Assembly: GCA_964017235.1 (NCBI GenBank)
Contig: OZ024931.1
Location: 108,332,221 to 108,396,220 of the forward strand
Origin: Sabellastarte sp. h YS-2021
Taxonomy: Eukaryota; Annelida; Polychaeta; Sabellida; Sabellidae
Reading direction: 5' to 3'
DNA: 64,000 nt
The notes below the pieces were generated by a model that saw only the letters and a list, made by a program, of their open reading frames with translations, did no database searches and was not told the DNA's origin. Both the position numbers and the translations under genes were made by a program. Below, in pieces: positions 12,501-24,500 of the stretch (positions are counted from its first letter, which is position 1; every line of letters begins with the position of its first letter).

Positions 12501-15500
12501 TCCCTAAATCCCGGTCCTGTCTCTTTAGGTGTGATCAACTGTTGTTCTGTTAGAAATAAAGGTCCCACTATTGCCGACATTGTGTCTTCTCAATCATTGG
12601 ATCTACTCAGCATTACAGAAACACATATATGATCCGATGACACCGACAGTTTGCTTCGTTCAATAACACCATCAGGATACAAATTGTGTCACAGACCTCG
12701 TGCTCATGGTCTTGGTGGAGGTGTTGGCTTTTTTGTAAATCATAACATCCAGTTTAAAAGAGTTGATAGTCCTTTCTATGAATCATTTGAAAATATTGTA
12801 ATTACTATTGGTTCTCCAGCTATTGTGATAGCTTGTGTTTATCGGTTACCTGGTTCATGTTCTGATGCATTCTGTAATGAATTTTTCAGTATGTTTGAGT
12901 ACCTATCTTCAGTGAGTCAGAATTTCTTGATATGTGGCGATTTTAACATACATGTGCATACTACCTCCAAGGACAGTGAAAAAGTTTCTCAATTGCCTTG
13001 AATCATGTCCAAAATATCTGTAAGTCTTGTTTTGCTCAAATCAGGGATCTCATGTGTCTCAGAGGTTACCTCACGCATCATGCCGCCCTTATGGCTGCTA
13101 ATGCTCTGGTTGGAGGTCGACTTGACTAGTATAATTCTTTGTTTAGAAGTCTCTCAGCTCTTGATCTTCATAAGCTGCAATGTGTCCAAAGTAGTCTGGC
13201 TAGAATTGTCACCAACACCACCAAGTACTCACACATCACTCCTGTTAGGAAGATTCTACATTGGTTGCCTATTGAACACCGCTCCATATTTAAGACTGCC
13301 TTACTGGTGTACAAGTACCTGAATTGTGGTCATCCAAAATATCTTGCACCTTTTCTTAAACCCAGACAAAGTGTCTACAACACATGCAAAAGCCAAGCTG
13401 ATGGTGTGTTCCTTGAGATATCTCACTTCGCCGCTTCACTATGTAAGTCTTCTAAGCATTTTGGCCTCAGCTTTGCTTATGACACTCCTAGGAGTGGAAT
13501 GATTTGCCCGATGATGTACGTTCGGCCACTTCTCTCCACTGATTCAGAAGGAAGCTCAAAACCTATCTCTTTGCACAAGAATATCCACCCTAACTTCTGC
13601 TTTCCCTGATTTCTCTCCCTGGCGCTGACCCTTGCTATGTCTCAGGTTTATGATTATAGTTTTCTGCTTCTGTTTGGTGCGCCTAGAGTCTGTGTTTAGA
13701 TGGAGATTAGGGGCTATAAAAATACTATTAGAATTAGAATGTGGCCAAATATGCAACAAATTAAGATGAACAATGCACTAGTATAATATTTCTAGCATCA
13801 TTCATGCTACATTTTTTTGCACATTTATTTATTTATGAAGTCCAGACATAGACTATATTGTTTATAATAATATTATAGTATTATGGCATCTTGTGTAAAA
13901 TTACATTGCAAATCTTCAGATCAAAAGGTTACTGAGGACCCTTTTAGTTTTATAATCTAATTATTACTTACCCTTGTGTAGGGTCAACTGTTAGTCCATT
14001 CAAGTCTGACAATGATAACAGTTTATGCAAATACTGACAATCTGCAGTTGCAACCATAATTCCTTCACTGTTTGTCCAATAAATATTTTGTGATATCCAG
14101 TCAACAGCAAAACCTGTTAAATTGAAATTATGACGAATAATGTCATATAAAAGTATGACTAATGGATTTAATGCATTAATTAGTGCAATGGAAGAATTTA
14201 TAACATCACATCATTTGTCTGGGGGTGTTTGTTGTGGGTAGGGTCTGACGAAAGAAAGAACTGATTATATTTTGGGAAAGATCTGGATCATATTCTTGGT
14301 ATAAAAAGAACCCCATTTTTTTCAAAAATACCCTCCAGTTAAGGTCTGCTCTGTACGAGTGTTTTACAATTAGTGATGTAGTATCTGTATATTCATAACA
14401 ACTGAAATACCAGATTAAATACGATATCAAATGATATTAGTTATAACTGTTTATTCTTCCTTAATATAAAACTAAGACAGATGTTGAAACTCCATCTATT
14501 TCTGTCTCTTGGTGAATAAATACTCTCTTGAAACTGATCAAAAATGTAATTCTTTGTCTAAATTTAACATTAAAAACTTTATGTCTTTTTAAGCACAAGC
14601 TCAAGTGAGGCTCCTACTTCTAGATATTACTTTTTTAAAGTTTTGGGAGTACCCGTCTCTTTACTGAATTTAAGCAGCAGTGGGCTGCATTTACTTGAAT
14701 GGATGAGCATCTAAGTTCTAGGCCAGGATCCGGAGGTGTCTGAGTCAGAATTTGCTTTTGTTGTCAGACTTTTATCAAGTCTTGTGTACTCCTCGTGTCT
14801 TATGGCTCTCTTGCTCATGCATTTTGACCCGTTTTATCCTTTTATCTATTGTTTTTTTTCTTTGCAAAATAGCTCGATACTTAGGGATGGATTTTGGTGA
14901 AATATTCAAAAGATACTGACAATAGCACAAATATAAATAATTACATTTTGGAGGTAATTCTGATCATCATCTGGATCAAGAAAGTGATTTTATATGTGAC
15001 CTAGGTGTAAGGTCAACGAGAGTCTGCTTGAAACAATATTATAGGGTCAGTTCTGAAGGCAAACATGTGACAGGGAAACAAGGATTGCTTGTATAGCTTC
15101 TTTTTCAGTGTCTGATTTTGTTAGTTTGCAGCTGAAAAGGGGTTTTAAAATGAATTGTTACCTCGTCAGAGAGGAAGAAGGTATTGATGCACATGTTTAT
15201 CCGTTTGTCTGTCTGTTTTTGTGATTTCTCCAAAACATCTTTATGAAACTTTTTATGCAAGAGCTAGCAAAGGAAGAAGTGATTGATTTTGGAAAAGATC
15301 CAGGTCACGCTCTTGATACAAAAGATTATGAAAACTAGGGATATTCAGCTGATTTGGGGGGGGGGGGGGGTCTGCCCTCCAGGAGTGATTTCTAGTTGAA
15401 ATGGGATGAAAAGTGTTGATAATAATCTTGGTGCAAATCAACAAAAACTTTTTATTTACTCTTGGGTTTACAATCTCAATTTTCATATATTTTAAAGATT

Positions 15501-18500
15501 TATGCTTTAGTTTACAGATGCGCTTCTGTATTTACAGAAATATTTATCTTGTAACGAATTACTTTTTTTAAGTAAATGGCTGTTGAAAAATCTTGAAAGC
15601 ACTTTTGAATAATCAACGCTCATAAAAATTTTTTTTTTTTAAAAATAAAGAAAAGTTACTGGTTTTAAAACTATTAACATACAAAGACTAATAAAGGCTC
15701 ATGTTGTCACTCAACTGCGTTAAAGTGTATTAATTAAAATATAATGGTACAAAATCTTTGAAAAGAATTAAAATATAGAGGTTATTGATTATTATGTGCT
15801 TTAACATATTGTGGCTTGAAAAAAAATCAAAGTTTACCTTTAATGCTTCCGACATTTTCAATCCTAGTTTCATATCTGTAACCCAATTTCATGATGACAC
15901 TGTTGATACTAAACTCTGATGCCACATAGAGATATCTCTGAGCATAGATATGACCTACAAAATAGCTGCTGGAGACAGTAAAGTTGCTCAGGCATTTATG
16001 ACTTATTTCTTCATCTTTCATCACTGGTGTCCATACTGGGTACCAACACAGAGCATTCAACAGGGTGTAGATGTATCTGGGATCTTCTATATAGACAGAA
16101 CCTGTCAGAAAAAAAAACAAATGTATGCATTGAACTGAAAATGAGCAACTGAATCAGGAATCATCGTGCATTAGCCAAAACTCCTCATGTTTCTTAAGTG
16201 CGAGCTCTAGCAAGGCTGTGGCACAGTGTGATGAGTATCTGTCTCTTCACTGAAGTTAAGCGGCATTGGGATAGATTAGTACTAGGATGGGTGATCCTCT
16301 GAGTTCTACACCAGCTATGGGATGTGTCTAAGCTAGAATTTCTTCTTGTTGCTAGACTTTGATACATTCTAGTGCACTACTCCTGTCTCTGATGGCTGTG
16401 CAGCTCGTAAATGTAGATCAAAAGAATTTTTGGCCTTCTTTGGTTTGGTTATCTACTTGTGATGACCAGGTCATGCAGTTGCTTTATGACCTTGTCCTAA
16501 TGACTCCAAAAAGCAGCCTCTTACCTTGGCAGTGCACATTTACAAGCAAACCGTCCCTGTATAGCCATTCTGCCCCCTTCACCCCTGTAGCATGTTGAGT
16601 TTGATACAGCTCAAAAGAGAATGTGGCATGTTTTTCAAAATTTAATTTTTTTTTCAAATCCGTCGGTGTTCGGTAGGACCGTAACGGACGCGTAATTTTA
16701 ACAACATTTAAAATTATGGAAAATACCAAATAATCTGGGCTTTTAGTCGTACTTTTTCTATCATTACTGCTTTCCATGATATACCTTTAGCTATTTATCC
16801 TTTTTATATTGTTTTGAATGCTTTTAACTGTACAACAGTTGTCCTAGTTCATATTGCGGGTATTATCGCCCACTACCGGGAGTTACTCGGTGCTGTTTAG
16901 TTGTGTTATATTTTTTGAATATTTTGCTAGTGGATATTCGGGCATTACTGTCCTTTACCGGGATTTACTCAGTCATTTTTGGTTGTGGTTTGTACTTTTT
17001 TGTCCTTAATGTTTTTGCTGTCAATTTTTGCATGTTTCCATTTCGTCTGTGGTTTGTAATTCCTTATGATGTGGACTGTTACACTCCTTCTTTGTATTGT
17101 TGGCCTCTTTGTACATTACCATAAGAGTCAAAACAGAATTCAGACTAGGTGCGATGTCGGCCTGCATGGACGTAAATATGATGGACCCACTACCAAATCC
17201 ATTTTGTTCATTTATGTCAGGACACATAGAGTCACTTTTTGTGAAAAGGCATCTTTCAGGCAGCTTGCTCTGGTTCTATTGTCGGGTGATGTCGCTCTAA
17301 ATCCTGGGCCATTGAAGTTTGGGTTTGCTAACTGCCGGTCCATCAGGAATAAAGGTCCAATTCTCTGTAATGAAATCCAAACTGGAAATTTTGATGTTTT
17401 TGGTCTCACCGAGACCCATATTAAAGCTCTAGACACACCCTCATTTTTAAATGAGTTAACGCCTGAAGATTTTTCCCTTGTTCACACCAATAGAGAAAAC
17501 AAACGTGGTGGCGGTGTTGGCTTTTTTATTAAATCTGCTCTTGATTTTAAAACCATTCATTCCCCTGAGTTCTCCTCCTTTGAAAATCACACTGTCTGTC
17601 TCACTCTTGATGGGCGTCGCTTGTTTCTTGGGGTCATTTACCGGCCCCCTGCCTCATCTGTAGTAAAATTTTTTGAAGATTTTCTGTCATATGTGGGTTT
17701 TTTGTCTTCCTTATCCCCCTCCTTTGTCATTTGTGGTGATTTTAATCTTTATGTCGACATTATGTCTCCAACAGTCTCTGAATTTAAATCAGTCATGGAT
17801 TCTTGCTGTCTGTCACAATACATTCTGAGTTCTCTGCAATTTCTGATGTGAAAGGTTCAGGCTTCATTAGTGATCACAAAATTATCTCTTGTGTGGTTGA
17901 CTTTCCATCTTTGGATACACCAATTCAGAAAGTTGTTACCTTCCGTCAGTACCATAAATTGAATATTGATAAATTCAGAAGTGACCTCCTGACTATTCTG
18001 TTTGTTAGCTCACCATCTGATGACATAGATTTATTGCATGAACAGTACATGTCTGGTTTGTCTGGCCTTCTAGATATTCATGCACCAGTGAAGACTAAAC
18101 AGCTCATCAAACCAGCCCCAAGGTGGATAACTGATGAGTATAGAACTGCCAAGTGCATGAGAAGGCAGTTTGAGCGTGCCTGGAGAAGAGACAAATCCCC
18201 TGAAAATCGTTCCCGTCTTCGACGGCAGATAAACAGATGTAACCACATCCTAAATAGAAACAAGGGGTTTTTCTATCGTGATCTAGTCAGTGAAAATTGC
18301 GGCAATAGCAAGAGGTTATGGCATGCACTAAACAGAACATTGAGTCGGTCAAATTCTACTGTCCTCCCATCCTTTGATGATGAAAAATCTTTAGCAAACA
18401 GATTTGGTTCGTTTTTCATTGATAAAATTAAAAAGATTCGAGACACCTTTAAATACACCCGATCTCATGTTCTTTATTCAGACAAGGAGCCGCCGACTTT

Positions 18501-21500
18501 CTGTTCCTTTCAAGCTGTCACTGAGACTGAAGTCCTTAAGTTTATCAAGGAATCCCCTTCTAAAACTTGCTCCCTTGATCCATGCCCCACTCACATTGTG
18601 AAACAATGTATTGACATTCTTCTCCCTTCATTGACTAAACTAGTTAACGTGTCCCTCAAAAACGGCATTTTCCCTAATCCTTTCAAACAGGCTATTGTCA
18701 CTCCCCTCCTCAAAAAGTCCACCTTTTCAAAGGAGGATTTGAAGAGCTACCGACCAGTGTCCGGTCTTAGCTTCTTGTCAAAATTGGTCGAGCGAATTGT
18801 GGCTGCCCAAATTAGATCTCATATGGATTCTCATGATCTTGGTAATACTTTCCAGTCAGCCTACAAGGTGGGGCACTCGACAGAAACTGCCTTGTTGTGC
18901 ATCAAAAATGAGATTCACTTATCTCTGTCCAAGGGCATGCCTACAGCACTAGTGCTACTCGACCTGTCTGCGGCATTTGATACTATCGATCATGACACAC
19001 TCCTATCCTGTCTGTCGTCTAGATTTGGTTTTGCTGGATCGGCATTAAAATGGTTTAGATCCTATCTCCAGGATCGTTTTCAGTCAGTCAAGATTGGTTC
19101 TAGTCTTTCGAATTTGTTCAAATTGAAGTTTGGAGTCCCCCAAGGTTCTGTCTTAGGTCCCCTTCTGTTTTCCCTCTACACAACACCTCTTGGTCAAGTC
19201 ATCAGAAAATATACCAGAGTCCGTTACCACTTCTATGCGGACGACACTCAGTTGTTCATTCACTTATCCCCTGATGATAGTCTCAAGTCTTTTGACCGTC
19301 TTAAATCATGTTTGAATGATATTCAGGTCTGGATGTCTGAAAACAAACTCAAGCTAAATCCTGATAAAACAGAATTTATAGTCTTCGGTGCCAAAGACAG
19401 ACACAAATGGCTCAGTGACTCACTACCTGTCAATATCCTGGGTAATTGCCTCTCTCCCGCAGATGTTGTATGCAATCTGGGTGTTCTGTTTGATGCAAAG
19501 TTTTGTTTCACCAATCACGTAAATTCTGTTATCAAATCCTGCTTTTTCAGCCTCAGGGACCTTCATCGTATCAGGAGGTTTCTTTCTGTGGATACATCAG
19601 TGGTGATTGCAAATGCTCTGGTCAGTAGTCGTTTGGATTATTCCAACTCTCTTTTTCGCAGTTTGTCATCCCGAAACACTACAAGGCTCCAATATGTTCA
19701 AAATGCGCTTGCACGGTTTGTCACTGGTGCTTCAAAGTACACTCACATTACATTCACCCTTAGGACACTCCATTGGCTACCCGTTAGACAACGTATTATC
19801 TTCAAAACCCTAGTTTTGGTCTATAAGTACCTCACCACTGGCCAGCCTAAGTATTTTGCACCATATCTCCCCTTGTACAAATCTGCTGTGAATACAAGAC
19901 GTTCCAATCCCAAAAATTTGTTCCTTCTGGTTCCCTCTTACTGTCCTTCCATCCGTAAATCAAAGGTCCATTTTAACAATAGTTTCTCATATGATGCCCC
20001 TAAGTTATGGAATGATCTTCCATATGATATACGCAGTGCTCCAAATCTCTCCAGTTTCAAAAGTCGACTCAAAACCTACCTATTTCAGAAATCATTCCCA
20101 CCATAGCTTCTTACTACCGAACACCGGACCGCCTCCCTGGCAACGACTCGGAACATGTCTAATGTCTCATGATTTATGCCTTATGGATTGGATGGTGTGC
20201 CTTAGAATCCGTTGATACGGAGATTAAGCACCTGGACAACTGATTGATTGATTGATTGATTGATCTGCTGTGTGCTGAAAACACAGACCGTTGTTGTGGT
20301 GAACAAGTTCTACCTGAATACAAATCCTGACTTATCTACAGTTATGAAACCAAACAGATACTGTGTGCTATAACATGAACTGCAATGGGCCACAAATGGG
20401 CCTGGACAAGTTTCTCGCAGACAGTTGGATTCCAACAAGGTCAGTGGGGTTCCAATTACAGGTTTGACAAGATATTAGAACTACAAATGTGTGACAAACA
20501 TCTGACCAACTGTAATTTGTCAAGGGTTGGTCACCTTTAATCCAATCTAGTTCCTCGTCAAATTAAAAGTCAGAGAAGAGAAGGGTTGCATTGAAATTGA
20601 TAGCAATACAAAACATATGATTTTGCTTGGTGGTATTACCGTGCCAGTTGACTCATTTCCCCAGGGGTAACCTCATAAAATTCGTTATATTTATTCCACA
20701 CTTCTACACTGGGTATAAAATGTTAAAATAAATTTCATTGGCTATCTGGTCAACCACGATGGGAAATAATGGGGTTCTTCCATCTCAACTTCAGACACCA
20801 GAGGGTCAACATCTAAAAAAATTGCTTGGTGTTGATTGATTTCTGAGTTCAACCATTTGGTGGATTCATATATATTTTAGCATCAATTTAGTTGCCTTTA
20901 AATTATGCACCACACGGTTCACTATGGAAAGAAACAGGCAGTATAACTTGTGTTCAACCAAGCAGGGAAGTATGCCAGTATGCATTAAAATTCATTTGTG
21001 TAATGAAAATTTTAGAGTTCTTGTTGAACCCCGACAAAAATGCCAATAGTTCAGATCTGATCAATTTAGATTACTCTGCATAACTGAATATGTCGGAGGA
21101 GTCAGATATCAATGACAAAAAATTGGATCTGGGGACTGCCGGTAAGTACAAAGCAGACAGTCAGCAGGACACTTTGTCAGGCAGTGCTGACTGTAGTGCT
21201 CAATTTCTTATCAATCAGGTAATTCTGAGTCAGTTGCATTAAATAGGTAAAAACATAGATCAATTAGAAGATGAGTCAAAATGCGAAAAGACTTCAAAAC
21301 AAAGGTTATAAATGGTGCACAAGTAGTCCTAATATCGAAAATTTAAGATCTAATCAAAAAAGGGGGTGTGGTGTATGTATTTGTCAAAAATTGGGTCCCA
21401 TGGCCCCAAGAACATGTCTCATCCTGTTCTACTGAAGAAACTTGTGATCAGTTGACCATCATACAATGGGTAACTGTCTTTTGTCCCACCATCAGGGAAG

Positions 21501-24500
21501 AAAATCATGAAAACAGAGATAGCGCATGTTAGATTACATCATTGCATTAATGGAATATGCTAATTATTTTTCCCTGGTTTGGCAAAGTCAAGTCACAAGG
21601 TTTTACTCTGTAGAATGGAATAGGGAGGAGATTAAAGACCTTAGTCAGACTAAATTAATGATAGGGCCATGAGACAAAATGCTCACAGGTATAAGTCAAA
21701 TGGATTCGATAGGAATTTCAGATATGACAAGACGGCCAAAAAGTAAAAAAAAAACCTATGGACTGTACTTACTTCAGTCAAAAGTCTCATAAAAGAAATA
21801 TATCAACACATTTGTTCCACACGATTCAGTGCTGGTAAAACAATCGCCCATTTGGATATGGATTGTAGATAAAAACTAAAAGGAACAAAAATGAGTTAGG
21901 ATGATTGTAGCAGTCATTAAATACCACACCGACCACATCAAGGTTCTTTATACTAAGAATTCACAACTGTATAATGAATATAAGGCGTCCCCTAATACCT
22001 TGAAAAATTCATGGCTAACAAATAAAGTTTTTACAAATACATATTATAGTAGGCGTTTTGCAAAGGTAGTTAGTAAAAACAAAATATCTGAATCACATGT
22101 TAGGCATTCAAAGGTAGAACACGGTGCTGGTCACAACGACAGTCGGTTAATGCTGGGGCTTGTAAGAATATATATGTGGATGCATATTTTAAACTACAAT
22201 ATTATTTTAGAGATAGCATCATAGCTGCCCTTAATCATTGGTGTTAAATATGTTGTATAAAATTGGCTGTGCATTTAGGCACATCTGTGTTGACCCCAGG
22301 GACATAGATTTATTGGGTATTGCTCATGATAACCTGTATCTATATCTTGGATGTCTGTTTGGATTTCGTCGTGGATCCAATTCTTTTCAGCATTGCAGTG
22401 ACGCCATATATCATATTTTGCATCAACATGGTTGCATGGGTCTATGAAAATATGTCGATCATACAGTGGGTGAATGGTTTTTGCTGATCACCCAGGAGGA
22501 ATCATGTCAAAAATTGAAAGGTCACATGTTACATTATTTGATCTCTATTGGAAGATGCAAATGATTTCTCCTGGGATTCGGAAAAAGACAGCCAAGGAGT
22601 ATTACTATGTCATAAGGAATCAGATCAAGTGCACAAACTGACAAAATTAATAGAATTACAGATCAAACGCCCATAGACATATCCCTCGTTTAAGCAATCA
22701 GGTGGCTAAAATCAGGTCAAATATTCATGCGGTAAGAGTTTTGGATATCAAGAAACTGACTCAAACTTAATCTGGCCTAAATCAATGTTGATAAACACTA
22801 GCCTAGATTATGATAGCTTCAGAAGTCTCCGCCAAGACTCCATTAGATGTACTCAGCTTGACTGTAGGTGTTGCAGTTTTGGAGAAGGAAACAAGGTCGT
22901 AACAATATATCAGTGATTTTGACAGCTGACATAAAATACTTACAACAGACCTCAGAATACCTACCATTGGTGTTGCATACTAATCAGGAACTGTATGATG
23001 TTGACCTCTAGTAAAGCCAAAAACTACAGCTAGCACTAACCTTGGCAGTCGTAATCAAAGAGCAGGTTGGATGTATCTGGACAGACACACTGGTAGCCTG
23101 TGTTGTTAGTTTTACCCACACACATGGAGGTACAGGGTGCTGAGTCACATGGCCCTGCATCAGTAAAGTATGTCAAACGAGTAAGGGAAAGGAAGAACAA
23201 GCATTCATACCTCTTTGAAAGAGACACTACCTCTTTTAAAACGGTTACAATGTTTCCTTCAACAAGGCCAGTTTAAGCTGATATATCTTGAACAATTACC
23301 AAGAGGCCACAGTAGCTGAGTTGTTAACAAAATTAGCAATTAATTAATGTGTTCTTGGGTTTGAGTCCAGCTCAGGATGACAACATGTGGGACTTACTAA
23401 TCACCTGTCTTAATATGATATAAGCTGTTGAAAGGGGTGTAAATTATCCTAACTTAGACTATTAAACAATGCGACACATCTTGTCCATCCTAAATGCATT
23501 GTTTGAGTAATCCTGTTAACACCTAGGTCCGACTGTTCTGTACTGGATCAAAGTCAAAGTTGGGGTTTTACATCCCATTCAATAGCAGGGTCATATTTGG
23601 ACAAGTCTTTCACATTGCCACTTGTGGGACTCGAACCCACAGAGATGACAGCCTATGACTAGATACCAAGCTTGCTAACCACTAGGCCACTGAGCACCTT
23701 AGTGTTTGCTGGGTAAAAGACCTAGAAACGAATAGGACATCTCCAGTGCAGTTTTGTGGGGCCTGTATTTAGTTAAGGCACTTTTGACACAACACAGATT
23801 GCAATTTACGATTGAGTGATTGAGAAAGCTTTATATAAATGTTTAAAAACGTCTCAAAGGCTTTCACAAGTTGTACTACAATACACTACAATAGACATGC
23901 TGGTAGGATGATACATGCCTGAGTAGAATGTTTTGTTTTGTACAATCTCGTGAAGGCCGGGGTGGGGATCAGGGTGAATGAATACATCCATATGATCTAT
24001 TCAAAAATGTTTAAAAACCTTTTGAGATAGAAAGTTTTTACATCCTGACCAATCACTAATTATTTTTATTATAAATTGTGTTACAACCAGTACTTTGGGT
24101 GTTATAGCCTATCTTTCGGGTGTTATGATATATTTTATAGGCGTTAGGACACATCTTGTCCAAGATACAAATGTACAAGATACAAGATTATACAAGATTA
24201 TGAATGAGTATTTTAGATAAATTGTAACATACTGGAATACGAAGGCTGTTCACTGGCAGCAAAGATCTGTATGTCATATATGTGTGCAAAGTTAGCATTT
24301 GAAGTGTGGAAAGCTTGTGGGTCAGACAATTCTATGGTGTAGAGCTCTCTCTTGTTGTCACTGACACCAAACATAAAGTCCTGTAATAATAATAGTAGTT
24401 TGTATAAGAAGCCCAGGAGTCTATCATTTAAAATCTTAATGCCTTTTGGTGGAGAATAAGTGCTATAAAGGTTGGTTAGAATTAGAATTACTATATTTTT

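Larger units (their letters stand above)
11715..13738 (+). mobile_element. L2/CR1-like LINE with 2A-like motif, internally deleted
   Basis: A long leader (about 11715-12284) is followed by an N-terminal extension with a 2A-like motif, the start of an APE endonuclease, and after about 13000 a jump to the extreme C-terminus of the reverse transcriptase. The 3' end reads TTTGGTGCGCCTAGAGTCTG and closes in TATTAGAATTAGAATG, matching the ends of the related copies at 16857-20262, 24430-24498 and 40440-40812. It is antisense in the LRP intron between the exons at 10972 and 13972. Confidence 0.85.
16857..20262 (+). mobile_element. L2/CR1-like LINE with 2A-like motif, nearly complete
   Basis: The leader starts around the GGTATTATCGCCCAC motif (16859-16873). 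A first frame 17066-17851 holds the hydrophobic N-terminus, the 2A-like motif and the endonuclease; a second frame 17803-20106 holds the end of the endonuclease and the whole reverse transcriptase. The 3' UTR contains TGGTGTGCCTTAGAATCCGT and the element ends in (GATT)n at about 20243-20264. It is antisense in the 6.9-kb LRP intron between exons 16101 and 23041. The only obvious lesion is a small deletion at the frame change. Confidence 0.92.

Noticed and set aside
16241..16310. 5S rRNA gene
   Set aside because: Only part of 5S is present, it is diverged, and it is joined to a repeated body, so it is called a SINE.
23515..23815. Second copy of the 27631-27990 MITE, split by a SINE
   Set aside because: Only short matches (TTGACACAACACAGA) are visible and no terminal inverted repeat could be found, so it is mentioned only as a weak trace.
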